Origin: Desmodesmus armatus | Taxonomy: Eukaryota > Chlorophyta > Chlorophyceae > Sphaeropleales > Scenedesmaceae | Length of the DNA: 64,000 nucleotides | Reading direction: 5' to 3' | Assembly: GCA_007449985.2 (NCBI GenBank) | Contig: VIIQ02000831.1 | Coordinates: forward strand, 310,001 to 374,000 | Shown: piece after piece, positions 23,300 through 34,910 of the stretch | How positions within the stretch are numbered: position 1 is the first letter of the stretch | Layout of the letters: each line of letters opens with the position of its first letter | The notes under the pieces: generated by a model | Told to the model about the DNA's origin: nothing | Database searches by the model: none | The model's input: only the letters and a program-made list of their open reading frames with translations | Position numbers and translations under genes: made by a program

Positions 23300-26200
23300 C
23301 TAGTGAGCCTTGATGGTCATCCTGTGCTGCAGCAGGCCTGCCAGCACGTTGTAGGCCTCCTGCGCTGCCTTACGGTTGAGCCTGATGGAGCGGCGAGTGC
23401 TGGACATCTTGGGGCGCCACCAGGAGCCGGCAGACCAGTCCAGGATGGCGGCGTGGTGGCGGGAGAAGTTCAGGGTCAGCATGCCGCCCCTGCAGGAAGC
23501 GGACGCAGGAGAGTGCATGTGTGGATTCAAATTCATTCAAACGTTCAAACGTTTAAACGATATGTTGGTCAGATGAAAGGGGCTACTTTGGGCTGCGGCA
23601 GTATAGTCACAAGATATGAGGTTCACCCGGTTCATGACCTGTGGGCAATGCAAATGTTATGTGGCAGTTGTATCCATGCAACATCAAGTTGTGAGCCCCC
23701 GGGCCCTCCATGAGGCTGTTATGAGGCACAAAAAGACACTCAGTGACAACAAGACACTCAGTCTGATCAGACTTATGAGTCCGGCGGCCTGACATGCACA
23801 TCGGCCGTTCTGCCATCAGTGATACAGTCCAAGGGTGCAATCTTTGGTGGTGTAATCGCAGGAAGCGTGCCACCAAATCATTTGCGCCCTTGCACTGAAT
23901 CAGCACGGCCTTTGTGCATGTCAGGCCAGCGTCAGGCATGTCAGGCCAGGGGTCCTTGCTGAAAGGCAGTTGATAGAGATGGTTGCACCATGTGTATTTC
24001 AAGCCATTAAGTGCATAGTGCCAGGGGCAGGGTGTCCCAGGCATCATGCACAGCATGGTTTGGCATACACGTGGTTCTGCGGCAGAGTTCACTGCAGCTG
24101 TGGCAGCCATCCTTACCTGCGGATGGTCTTCACAACAAACAGCACGAGGAGACCCAGGCCTGCGTGCAGCAGCAGTTTTAATTGAGTCAGTCCATTGCAC
24201 CGTGCGGCATACTGGCCGAAACTGTGACACTGTGCCAGTCAAGCGGTCCTTGGTGATCATCACCACGGTGGGCCCATGCTGCAGACAAGCATCAGTCACT
24301 GACAGCCGGACTGCCAGTGGTGGTCAGCCATGCTGCATGATAGGTTCTTGGTGCATGAAGCCACCAGTGACTGGCATGCCTTGCATAGGCTGTGCACACA
24401 GCGCCTCTGATGCTGCCTAATGGCGCACCTATTAGATAACCAAAGAAGGCAATTGTGCCTCCGAGCTGCCAGGCAGCCACTGTAGCAGCGGGCCGTTCAC
24501 AGCATGCCATGTGCGAGCGCATGCAGCATACCCAAACATCACCTCCATGGGGGTATTGATGCAAGACTGACGAAATCAAGCTCACCAGCGAACAGCATGA
24601 CGATGCCGACGGCCAGGAAGATAGGGAACTGTGAGCTGCTGCTCATCATGAGCTTCCGGCCGAACTGGGAAGCGTAGGCATACAGGCTTGACACATCACC
24701 CGCGCCCCTCTGTGCAAGCTTGTTGGGGTTGATGGTGTCAGCCACTGCCAGCAGTGCTGCTCCCACAATGAGGCAGGCGAGGCCCAAAAAGAACCACAGC
24801 CAGTTGATGGCGTAGCCGATGGTCATGAACTGCAGACAGACAGACAGACAGGCAGGCAGGCAGGCAGGCAGGCGTCATGCTTCAGGTTGACGCTACAGCA
24901 GGTAGGTGTACGGATGAGCTGTACTACAACCTGTACCAAGATCTCTAGAGCCAGTAGCTCTGTTTGTGTGTCAAGAAAGTAAGTCGTTGACCAAGCAGTA
25001 ACAACAAGCACAACACACACATAACATCTCCAACAGAAAGTGGTGGTTCAGAGCCCCCAGCACATGTTCACCCGTCCCCACCCCACATCAGCCACACTGG
25101 TCACATTGTCCCCGGGTCTGCAACCCGACAGGCTGACAGGGGCAACCCGCAGCTGCGCAGTTGCTACCCTGCCCCCTGGGCCCTGACTACATGGACATAG
25201 AGCCCAGCAGCAGGAGTCGGGACAGTGCGCCCCGGCATGCATAGCCGGTTGCCGCTGCAATTACAGCACGGCATGCCGTGTGCGTCGACATGAGATGACA
25301 GACAGGAGTTGGGCATGAGGTTGTCATCATAACCACCACTAAACACTGCACCACACTGATCATGCTGATGACGGCAAGTTTCCAATCATCCTGATTCTAT
25401 CCACACGATACACAATACTCATTGAGCTGATGTCAGAGGCAATGTTCCACCGATGCCACGCCATAGCGGCTTGGCTGGATAGGCACATTGCCTTGGTTCA
25501 GTGCAGTCTATGCAGCATGCTGTGGGCACAGGCACTGGCACTGGAACGGGCACCGGCACCGGCACCGGCACCGGCACCGGCACCGGCACCGGCACCGGCA
25601 CCGGCACCGGCACCGGCACCGGCACCGGCACCGGCACCGGCACCGGCACCGGCACCGGCACCGGCACCGGCACCGGCACCGGCACCGGCACCGGCACCGG
25701 CACCGGCACCGGCACCGGCACCGGCACCGGCACCGGCACCGGCACCGGCACCGGCACCGGCACCGGCACCGGCACCGGCACCGGCACCGGCACCGGCACC
25801 GGCACCGGCACCGGCACCGGCACCGGCACCGGCACTGGCACTGGCATTGGCACTGGCACTGGCACTGTGTTGAGAGCTGTGGGACGCTCTGTGAGTGCAT
25901 GCATGCCAAGACTAGACTTTCCTATGACTTTGGATGCCATGAAGAGAGTCTGGGCTCGGACTCAGAGAATCCTGCGAACGACGAGGTTACCAATGACCGA
26001 ACAAGATAACAGATACAACTGGGAATGATGTAGGAAAGATAACCAGAAGGAATTGGAAGTGTCGAGCATGAGCGCAGGGCTCGTGCTTGATGCCGAAAGG
26101 TCGACTGGCCTTCGACCGACCAACCGGATTACGGTTGTGACAGGCCGTTGACAACCAAAAGATAAAGTATCGAGCTTACTCATAACATCACGCCCCCCCC

Positions 26201-29200
26201 TTTTCAACGCCAATGTCCTCATTGGCGCCTGCGAGGACTACGGCGCGTGCTGCGAATAGCAACAGGTAATGCAGCAAGGTGGGTGGCTTCATAATCATCA
26301 ACAACATCATCATCAATCTGCTTCACATTTATCCACATGTCATCCTCAGGGCCATAGCCACGCCACCGCACAAGATACTCAATGCTCACACCACGACCAC
26401 GCTTGCGCTGCCGCTTATCCAAGAGCTTCTCAACATAGAAGCGGTCCTCTTCAACATCAACAGGAGGAGGACGAGACATGACAGCAGGGTGCGGCAACTC
26501 TGGTTGTGTGTGCCAGGGTTGCAAAAGACTGACATGGAACACAGGGTGCACCTTGAGAGTAGGAGGCAGCTTCAGCCTGTATGCGACAGGGCTGATGACC
26601 TGCTGTACTGGGAATGGTCCGAGATACTTAGCAGCAAGCTTCTTGCTCATAGTGCTGGGCAAGGAAAGGTTGGCTGCCGACAAGCGCACAAGGTCACCTA
26701 CAGAAAAAGTAACGTCACGACGATGCGCATTCTGCTGTGCCATCATACGCTGCTGGGCGGCATGCAAGTTGGTCTTGGCATGCTGTAAGACAGAATGCAT
26801 GTCATCAGCAGTCACTTGGGCTGCTGGCACCAAGACAGGGCCTAATGCAACATCCAACACAGACAAAGGGCTCTGGCCAAAACACAAGAAAAATGGAGAG
26901 TAACATGTGGCTGGGTTGACAGAGTCATTGATGGCGTACTCAGCCAAGTCCAGCCAATCATCCCAATCATCCTGCCGGGGAGAAACAAAATGCCGCAAGT
27001 ACTCCTCTAGAGTGCGATTAGCACGCTCAGACTGGCCATCAGTCTGGGGATGAAAAGCAGTAGAAAATTTCAAGTCAGTGCCTAATGCAGAAAACAATGC
27101 ACGCCAGAACTTGCTCAAGAAGCGCCTGTCGCGATCAGAAACAATGCTTCTTGGCAATCCAAAGGTCCTAAACCACTCTTTGCGCACAAGCGATGCAATG
27201 GGGTCAGCACCTGCACCCTTGGTTGTGGGAATGAACCGCACAAACTTAGTAAGACGGTCCACAATGGTAAGCACAGCATCATGACCATGCTTAGTTGGTG
27301 GAAGGTCGGTGATGAGATCCAAGGAAATGCATTCAAACTTATGGGTGGGGATGGGTAAAGGGTGCAACAAGCCAGCTGGTGCTTGTGTGCTGGGCTTGTT
27401 CAGCTGACACGATGGACAAGACACAACATAATTGCGGACTGTCCTAGCCAGGTGTGGCCACCAGAAGCGCTCAGCAACGCGCTGCAGGTTTTTAGCAACA
27501 CCCAAATGGCTAGCGCTTGGACAGTCATGACACTCCCGCAACACCTGTAGCTTGAGGGGCTTGCAGGCGGGGATAGCAATGCGATCATGCATGTACCAAA
27601 TGCCGTGTTGGCACTTGAGGTACTTGGGAGCACGCAAGTAGTATGGATCCTGCTCGTATGCAACACGCAACTCATCCAAAAAGGAAACATCATGCACAGT
27701 GGACATGGTTGCAAGGTCAGGCCGACGTGACAAGGGGTCAGCAGGGTTGGCCTTGCCTTCCTTCCACTGAATATCAACACCACCATAGTAAGACTCCAGC
27801 CACTCAGTCCACTTCGCTTGACGACGTGACATGTTTTGAGCCTTCTTGGCTGCAAACCATGTATGATTCAGGTGGTCAGAGTTCACAATGAACTCAGCAC
27901 CCTCAAGATAGCAGCGCCACTGCTGCAATGCATGCACAATACCCAACATTTCACGGTCGCCAGTGGGGTACCGCTTCTCAGTATCAGAAAGCTTCTTACT
28001 AATGTAAGCAACTGGCTGCAGACCGTGACCATGATCCTGAAGTAAAACAGCACCCAAAGCAAAACCTGATGCATCAGTGAACACCTGATAAGGGCGGCTG
28101 GGGTCCGGCATCACGAGAGCAGGGGCTGTGGAGACGGCCTGCTTCAAGGCCTCAAAAGCCTGCTGCTCCACCGCTGGGTGCCAACGCCAGGGGGAGTGCT
28201 CTCGAGTGAGCTCTGTCAAAGGCAGAGCCATGCTGCTGTAATGCCGAATGAACTTGCGATAGTAGGAGGTGAGCCCCAAAAACTGCCGCACTTGATGCAT
28301 ATTACTGGGAGCGGGCCAATCCTGAACGGCAGAGATCTTGGCCGGATCAGGACGGATGCCATCTGGGGACACCACTCAACAGTATTCAGACCAAAAGCAC
28401 ACTTAGTGAGGCCAGCATGTAGCTGATTTTCCTCCAATGCTTGCAACACCAAATCAAGATGCTGGGCATGCTCAGCCTCAGTAGCAGAGTAAACCAAGAT
28501 GTCATCCAGATACACAATGACAAAACGGTCCAGATACGCATGCAATACATGATGCATGAGACCTTGGAAAGTGGCAGGCGCATTAGTGAGACCAAAAGGC
28601 AGCACCTTCCACTCATAATGACCGTAACGGGTCCTGAATGCAGTTTTAGGAATGTCTTGTTCCTCAATTCTAACCTGGTGGTATGCATTGTCCAAGTCAA
28701 GCTTGGAAAACACAGTGGCATTATGCAACCTGTCAAGCAACTCATCAATACGAGGCAAAGGGTACCGGTTCTTGACAGTGAGCTTGTTGAGTGCCCTGTA
28801 GTCAACACACATGCGCAGCTTCCCATTCTTCTTGCGCACAAAAAGGATGGGCGCACCATAAGGTGACTTGCTGGGCTGAATGAAATCCTTCTCAATCAGC
28901 TCAGTTAGCTGACGCTTGCACTCTTCCAGCTCAAAAGGGCTCAGCTGGTAAATGGGACCAAAGGAGGCTTTGCCCCTGGCTGCAGTAAAATGTCATGCTC
29001 AACCCCACGCAGGGGTGGCAGACCTGTGACCTTGCTAAACACACCTTTGTGCTTCAACAGCACATGGCGCACTTGAGTGGCCGAACTGCCGTGACAGGCA
29101 GGCAGAGGCATGTAAGCAACAGCTGAGGCAAAGGGGTCAGGTTCAGGAGCATCAGGACCTGACTGCACCTCAGTAAAAACCGCCAAAAATGCAGATGCAC

Positions 29201-32200
29201 CACGCTCAACAGACTTGACTGCTGCCACAGCCGAGATCAAGCTAACATCCTCGGGGTCAGCAACAACAGTTGGCAGGGTATGCTGAACACCCTTAGATGT
29301 GAGAACGACAAAATTGCTTGACCAATCAATGCAAGGGTTATGAAAAGTCAACCAAGGCTTCCCAAGGACAATGTCATCAACTGCCAGGTCAGTGACAGTA
29401 AAGGGCTGGGAATCCTTGAAAGAGCCAATCCTAAAAGGTAATGCAGCAATTTGCTGGGATGCATCCTGCAACATGCCATTGGCAAGCTTGACAGACTTGC
29501 CTGGAACAGATGTAGCAGGAAGTGACAACTCCGTAGCCCACCTGGTGTCAACGTAGTTGTCAGTAGCACCAGAATCCACCAATGCAACCAAATGCTGCCC
29601 ACGAACAGAAACACGGAGCCTGATAACAGTGCTGGCGATGGGGTCCAACCCAGGGGAGGGCTGTGCTGGTGGGGGCGCAACCTGAGACGCAGTGGGCCTC
29701 CCAATGCGCTCGTAGTAGAGACCCTGGGTGGAGGTGGCCGTGATAGGAACCTGAAGGGGCTGAAAGGCAGGGCCATAGCCGCGCCCAGCAGAAGCTGACC
29801 TGAGGCGGAGAGGGGAATCCCGCAGCACCACCACAGGCCACCTGAGTGGGCCCATGTCCTGCCAACTGCCGTCAGGCTGGGGCGCCTGAAACAAGCCGGG
29901 AGTACCAGCAGGGTACTCATGGATGATCTGAAAGGTGTGTGTGAGTGGCCACCATGGCTTCTTGGTGAGTTTTGGCACCAGGAAGACGGACTCCATCAGT
30001 GGGAAGGTATCGTCGAGTTTGCTGTTGTGCTGCTGGCGCTGTGTGAGGTAATGCTTGAGGAGGCTGCCTGCTGAGCGGAAAGGGGCACAGATCCAATAGT
30101 TGTCTCCCGCGACTTCGGAATGCCGCTGAAAGTCACCAAAGGACATGGCGTCAGGGCTGTAAGCCCATTCGCCAGCGCACGACTGCCGGAGGCGAGACTG
30201 GCTGGCCTGCCAAGTCGGGTCACCTGGGCTTGCCTGGCACAGTGCTGTCTGAAAGCCCCCAAACTGCGCTGCATATTTTGCTGCTTCCTCAGGGCAAAGC
30301 TGCCAGTCCTGTCTGTCCCTGTTACGCACACGACCAGCGCTGGTTTTGCCTGGGACAGGGGTGGTAGCTCTTAGGGCAGTAGCTGGCCAGCACACTGCCC
30401 CGCAAGCCAGCTGGACTGAACACCGGGAGGGGGGAACCTGAGCTGCATGAAGACCGAAGACTGGAACCTAGTAGGCTTCCCATACTGCTACGGCAGGGCA
30501 AAGCCGACTTGCCTTGCAGTACAGCCCACTCCTAGCACAGCAGTAGCGAACTACTGCTTGGCCGCCTTGCCGTCAGGGTGCTGTGTGCGCATTGAGCGAG
30601 CACGCTGACGACAGTCGGCGGTCCAGTGCCCTTGGCGGTGATGCCAGCTGCAGTAGGGCACTTTGCCGCTGGCAGGGGGTTGCTGAGGGTTGCGCTGTGG
30701 GGCACGCTGCAGCGACCCAAGCTCCATAGGGGCGGGGTGGCTGCTGCTGCCACTGGACATCACATGCTGCTGTTGCAATTGCTGTTCCAGCTGCATGCGC
30801 GACTGCTGCTCAAGCGCGAGATGTTGCGCCAACTGTTGAAGTTGCTCCGACTGCTGGGACAGCTGCGCCTGGAGCTGTTCGAATTCCATACGATGATTGT
30901 GAGGCGGGTGGGAAGCTGATGGGCTAAATTGGGCAACGAAGACCGAGGTCTCCGCTACCACTTGTTGAGAGCTATGGGACGCTCTGTGAGTGCATGCATG
31001 CCAAGACTAGACTTTCCTATGACTTTGGATGCCATGAAGAGAGTCTGGGTTCGGACTCAGAGAATCCTGCGAACGACGAGGTTACCAATGACCGAACAAG
31101 ATAACAGATACAACTGGGAATGATGTAGGAAAGATAACCAGAAGGAATTGGAAGTGTCGAGCATGAGCGCAGGGCTCGTGCTTGATGCCGAAAGGTCGAC
31201 TGGCCTTCGACCGACCAACCGGATTACGGTTGTGACAGGCCGTTGACAACCAAAAGATAAAGTATCGAGCTTACTCATCTGGCACTGGCACTGGCACTGG
31301 CACTGGCACTGGCACTGGCACTGGCACTGGCACTGGCACTGGCACTGGCACTGGCACTGGCACTGGCACTGGCACTGGCACTGGCACTGGCACTGGCACT
31401 GGCACTGGCACTGGCACTGGCACTGGCACTGGCACTGGCACTGGCACTGGCACTGGCACTGGCACTGGCACTGGCACTGGCACTGGCACTGGCACTGGCA
31501 CTGGCACTGGCACTGGCACTGGCACTGGCACTGGCACTGGCACTGGCACTGGCACTGGCACTGGCACTGGCACTGGCACTGGCACTGGCACTGGCACTGG
31601 CACTGGCACTGGCACTGGCACTGGCACTGGCACTGGCACTGGCACTGGCACTGGCACTGGCACTGGCACTGGCACTGGCACTGGCACTGGCACTGGCACT
31701 GGCACTGGCACTGGCACTGGCACTGGCACTGGCACTGGCACTGGCACTGGCACTGGCACTGGCACTGGCACTGGCACTGGCACTGGCACTGGCACTGGCA
31801 CTGGCACTGGCACTGGCACCAAAACGGGATGTATTTGCTGTTTTGTTTCTCACTGTCACTTTGCCCGTACCTGCAGGTCATCCAGGTTGAAGGCCTCCTC
31901 AAAGGATGTGACGTTGATGCCGCAGAGCCACTGGCGCCACAAGAACAGCACACGCTGGCTGGAGACCAACATGGTGTCCTGCAGGAGCAACGCGCAGGAT
32001 CAAGGCAGACTCTTGGAGAGAGGTGAGACTGTAAGGTGTTGTTTTTGCGTGTCACGCAAGAAGGTGATGGCATCACCTGTGATGACTAGGTGTTCTACCC
32101 TAGGGGGCCCCAGTGCTGCTGGCCATGTTCTGACTCAGTGAGTGCCAGCACTTGTGAGCAAACGTTTGGGCGCTGAAGATGCGAAGATGCACAGCCTGAT

Positions 32201-32761
32201 TTGAAACTTTAGGTATGACATAGTCAAGCAGCTCTTCAGGTAGCTGGTCAACAGTTCTGCAGCTAGTCAAAGCGCGAGTCAAAGTCAGCTCACCTCTGCC
32301 CTGTTGAGGCAGCAGCCATGTGTCCTGCTGGACTTGAAGACCTCTGTCTCTCCACTCGTGACATACAGCTCGGTCAAAGGCCTGCTGTTGCTACCGGCCT
32401 TGGATGTGGTAAGGACTTGGACAGTGCCTGCCGTGGAACAGCAGAGCAGCAGCTCATGTCACAGCTCTGCTCGGATGACCACTCGTGAGCAGGACATCTA
32501 TGCAGTCACACGCAAAAAGGCTGAAAGTATGTTCCATGGGCCTGTAGAGTTGTGCTGGTAGCCAAGCAGATGGAGCCTGCTGTGGCATGTACTGCATGCA
32601 TCTGCTGCAACTCGTTGACATCGGTATGCTGCCTTGCAACGGCATACCAGCACGCAAGAAACTTCGGACACCAGCATCAGCAACTCACCGTGGGTCATGT
32701 TGCTCGTTTCAAAGAAGGCAAAGGCACGGGTGGCTTGCACACGGGCTGCTGCTGGGGCTGC
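23300..32761 (-). CDS. Unrecognised membrane protein, 5' end not resolved
   Basis: I do not recognise the family. Six exons join in phase: about 32761-32689, 32427-32294, 31978-31871, 24829-24586, 24159-24117, 23489-23300. The visible part is about 260 residues. An N-terminal, probably lumenal or extracellular part has possible N-glycosylation sites (NMTH, NVTS), then FLWRQWLCG. Two hydrophobic helices follow: the first within [20 protein letters not shown] and the second in [15 protein letters not shown] continuing through LGLLVLFVV. The tail is basic ([12 protein letters not shown]). The first exon listed begins in phase 1, so at least one upstream exon with the start codon is missing from this model. 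The intron between 31870 and 24830 is about 7 kb and holds a microsatellite and a complete LTR retrotransposon in the same orientation, which could add a premature polyadenylation site. Confidence 0.7.
25527..25867. repeat. (GGCACC)n microsatellite, left part
   Basis: Uninterrupted GGCACC units fill about 25549-25830, flanked by GGCACT and GGCATT variants up to the retrotransposon border. With the block at 31278-31819 this is one hexanucleotide array interrupted by the LTR element. All six frames stay open, giving meaningless dipeptide-repeat ORFs such as Val-Pro or Gly-Thr. Confidence 0.95.
25868..26182 (-). repeat. 3' LTR of the gypsy element
   Basis: It is 315 bp and matches 30963-31277 except at 25879 (G versus A) and 25955 (C versus T). 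In element orientation it starts TGAGTAAGC and ends CTCAACA. Confidence 0.95.
26191..26204 (-). other. Polypurine tract of the gypsy element
   Basis: On the minus strand AAAAGGGGGGGGCG lies 8 bp before the 3' LTR, the expected position for the plus-strand primer. Confidence 0.75.
26219..28383 (-). pseudogene. gypsy pol: end of RT, RNase H, integrase, chromodomain
   Basis: One open frame of about 718 codons. Seen in order: the RT connection [12 protein letters not shown]; RNase H with [22 protein letters not shown] and VNSDH; an integrase zinc region with H..H and CPSCQLNK; the catalytic core with [18 protein letters not shown] and [13 protein letters not shown]; and a chromodomain near 26270-26420 (VEKLL...[16 protein letters not shown]). 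The frame is entered from the upstream RT frame by a one-base shift near 28375. Classed as a pseudogene because of the shifts. Confidence 0.9.
28375..28940 (-). pseudogene. gypsy pol: reverse transcriptase core
   Basis: The RT frame shows [55 protein letters not shown] and the catalytic YLDD near 28503. It is in a different frame from both the protease frame upstream (break near 28960) and the RNase H frame downstream. Confidence 0.9.
28941..30395 (-). pseudogene. gypsy linker region and aspartic protease
   Basis: An open frame of about 484 codons. The protease active site [13 protein letters not shown] lies near 29570 and is followed by [11 protein letters not shown]. The end ([26 protein letters not shown]) is the usual start of gypsy RT. 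The first ~200 codons, between the zinc knuckle and the protease, contain KKPWWPL...IHEYPAGT and WPVVVLRD; I do not recognise this segment. Confidence 0.8.
30551..30889 (-). CDS. Short gag-like ORF with zinc knuckle
   Basis: From the first ATG at 30889 it encodes 112 residues: a Gln-rich probable coiled coil ([17 protein letters not shown]...), then a nucleocapsid knuckle [14 protein letters not shown]. The spacing is CX2HX4HX4C, so the second Cys of the usual CCHC is His. No capsid-like domain is present, so this gag is much shorter than in typical gypsy elements. Confidence 0.7.
   Translation of the reverse strand: MEFEQLQAQLSQQSEQLQQLAQHLALEQQSRMQLEQQLQQQHVMSSGSSSHPAPMELGSLQRAPQRNPQQPPASGKVPYCSWHHRQGHWTADCRQRARSMRTQHPDGKAAKQ
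30938..30961 (-). other. Candidate primer binding site of the gypsy element
   Basis: Just inside the 5' LTR on the minus strand, TGGTAGCGGAGACC begins 2 bp after the LTR end. The TGG start and GAG core resemble an initiator-Met tRNA PBS, but the match to this organism's tRNA cannot be tested here. Confidence 0.55.
30963..31277 (-). repeat. 5' LTR of the gypsy element
   Basis: It is 315 bp, paired with 25868-26182 (313/315 identical). It abuts the (GGCACT)n array with a single T between. Confidence 0.95.
31278..31820. repeat. (GGCACT)n microsatellite, right part
   Basis: About 90 nearly perfect GGCACT units. This side is almost purely GGCACT, whereas the block left of the retrotransposon is mainly GGCACC, so the two halves have homogenised separately. 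Confidence 0.95.
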
Positions 32762-34584
32762 GTTTGACTAACGAGAAGATGCCTTTGAGTGCCGTACAGT
32801 CTGAAGGGGGCTGACATGGGTCCACCAGGAGAACGCTGCAGTCAACGCTCACTAAAACGCTTCCGCCATTGACGTGATGAAGTACATGCACTACACTTCC
32901 TGCAAGGGAAATCTAGATCCATCAAAACGCCAAGATATAAATGGAGGTTCAAGTGGCACCAACATGAGTGGACACAGGACTGTGCAGTACAGTGAAAGGT
33001 CACAGATGAGAGAAACACAACTGATGTGCAGGAAGTAGTTTTGCAGTTTTGTACTCTTGCATCTGTTTTCATCACTTGATACCAGCTGTTTGCCCCGGGT
33101 TGTTTATTTCAGCTCCTGACCTCGTGACCATTCACTGAGGCAGCCATGTGAATGTCAGCCAGTGAGTGCGACACTCAGTGTCATGCTGTGGGGATGCATG
33201 AAGTGGAGGTCACTGATTCGATGAAGTACATGTTTCGAAGCCGGCTCTGTACAGGCATTGTAAGATGCAACCTCACAGACAAGTTTGAGGCATGATGTGC
33301 TGTCGAAGCAACCAGACTCTGGGAGGTGCTGTACGGTGACTGTGCCACAGGGTTTTTACGGTAATACTGCTGCAGAATCAGCGTGCCATGGGCAAATTTT
33401 GTGTCAAAACGACAAGCATCGCCAGCAGCATACAGACCTCCAACATGCACTGACCATGCAGAAGACCCTAGGCTATTCGATTCCAAGCTGAAGTCCGACT
33501 TCAGCTGTTAGAGTCTGACATGCAATTTTGCCACGGGGAGGGGATGGGGGGGGGGGGGGGGTACCAGACCACCCATGGCCAGGCGGGCAAACACATGCAC
33601 AGCCATATGGCTATCTACTGTTTGAAGGAGGCCTCCTTCAAAAGCAGAGGCCTCCTCTTGATTGTAAGGCCTCCTTTCAATCGACGGCGCTGTCAAGCAG
33701 CAATGCTGGGATGGCAAGCACGGCAGGGCTGCCGTAGTGTGTGCACAGTGTGCAGTCAAACCCCAAATTTACCGTAACAAAAACACCTGATGGGGCTTGG
33801 CAGTGCCAGCTAAGGCTTGGCTTGGCTTAGCATCCTACCCACACATCCAACAAACAACCCTGCCATGTGCGTATCCACCCAAAAACGCTTGTTGCTGCAC
33901 AAGCAAACACAGGCGTGTGCGGCACGTCACATGTGCTTGTTGGTGCGCCCCGCGAGTTGTGCAATGATGGCCAGGGTCACCCTGGTTACGGTACCCACTC
34001 CTAGCCGGCGCCAGGGCTGGCAGCGTGTGCCACACGCCTTGAAGGTAACAAAGCATGAATGGGCTTTGCAGGAGGCTGCCGCAACGAGAAATCTGTACCA
34101 GCCGCACAGAGACTCAGTGGCTGTGCAGTACACACAGATTGCGCAGACACAGAGTTGGACTCAGTCAGTTGGACGCAGTGCGCCTTGCCGAGGTAGGAAG
34201 CCTGCCTGCCTAATAGGCAGCAATGCCACAACACAAAAAACTATCCATGCATCTACGGCGGCGGCCTGGATTGAATGATCCGGGGTGCAAACACAGCTGC
34301 TCTGGAGGCTGCCTTGTTTAGCGACACCTTGGTGATTACCTGCCATCCAGTGCGCCACTTGGCAGCCCAAGTAGCCTACTTGCAGTGCAACCGCGCATGG
34401 CAATTCGTTTGCAGCGTAGCTGCTTGTTCACCGTGCAAAACTTGTTCTTCTGCAGCCGCGAATGCAGCTAGCGCTGGTCGGCAGTGGGTGCACTAGCCCC
34501 CCAGCCTGCTGGCAGGAAAAGGCATGGGTGACACCACATGCTGCTGCTGGGGAGACCGCTGGACTAGTAGTCAGTTGCACCATA
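32762..34584. other. Unassigned stretch, probably holds the missing 5' exon(s)
   Basis: The membrane-protein gene needs at least one more upstream exon ending in phase 1, but no candidate stands out. A perfect 22-bp palindrome (TTTGAAGGAGG and its complement) lies at 33621-33642, followed by two further AGGCCTCCT motifs. No other feature seen. Confidence 0.35.
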
Positions 34585-34890
34585 TTTGAAGAAGGGGTAC
34601 ACGGGCGCTCACGCAGCTACGCTGCATTGATGATATGATGACGATTTGTGTTACATTGTTACATTGTTACATTACTGCTGCACCGACACCCAGCATTGGA
34701 AATATCACTTGCAGGACCTACCAGGACGGGAACGAACTGCACGGAAAGGAGAGAACCCGCCACCACAGGTGTCGCAGAGGATAATGTCTGAAAGGAGGGG
34801 ACCACAGGCAAGGCTTCAACCCCAACAAAGCCAGCCACACAGACAAGAGGGCTTCCACCAAGTACCGGCTGAAATAGGCAGGTCACAGGT
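34585..34890 (+). repeat. Dispersed element, copy 1 (LINE/SINE 3'-end-like)
   Basis: Contains GCGCTCACGCAGCTACGCTGCA and, after an ATGATG stretch, GGAAAGGAGAGAACCCGCCACC with GAAAGGAGGGGACCACAGGCAAGG. The same blocks occur in the same order at 40117-40330. It also shares the GCAGCTACGCTGCAA-type start with the 3' ends of the neighbouring LINE fragments. Confidence 0.6.
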
Positions 34891-34910
34891 GGTGCCTTGT
34901 TACTTTTGGG

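Larger units (their letters stand above)
25868..31277 (-). mobile_element. Ty3/gypsy LTR retrotransposon (chromovirus), 5.4 kb
   Basis: Two 315-bp LTRs (25868-26182 and 30963-31277) begin and end TG..CA and differ at only two positions, both transitions. Between them, on the minus strand, are a candidate PBS, a short zinc-knuckle gag, an aspartic protease, reverse transcriptase, RNase H, integrase, a C-terminal chromodomain and a polypurine tract. The order RT-RH-IN plus a chromodomain places it with chromoviruses. Near-identical LTRs indicate recent insertion. Pol is nevertheless broken by two one-base frame changes (about 28960 and 28375), so this copy is inactive or the assembly contains indels. 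It sits in an intron of the membrane-protein gene, inside a hexanucleotide microsatellite; a target-site duplication cannot be told from the array. Confidence 0.95.

Noticed and set aside
23607..24299. 230-codon minus-strand ORF
   Set aside because: Only a short exon (24117-24159) in a different frame fits the splice chain; the long frame has no recognisable domain.
25430..26028. Long ORFs of Val-Pro, Ala-Pro, Gly-Thr or Arg-His dipeptides
   Set aside because: They are translations of the GGCACC microsatellite in all six frames, with no splice or domain support.
31057..32076. Long Gln-Cys, Ala-Ser and Val-Pro ORFs
   Set aside because: Same cause: the GGCACT array and the LTR read through on the minus strand. 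Only the exon at 31871-31978 is real, in another frame.
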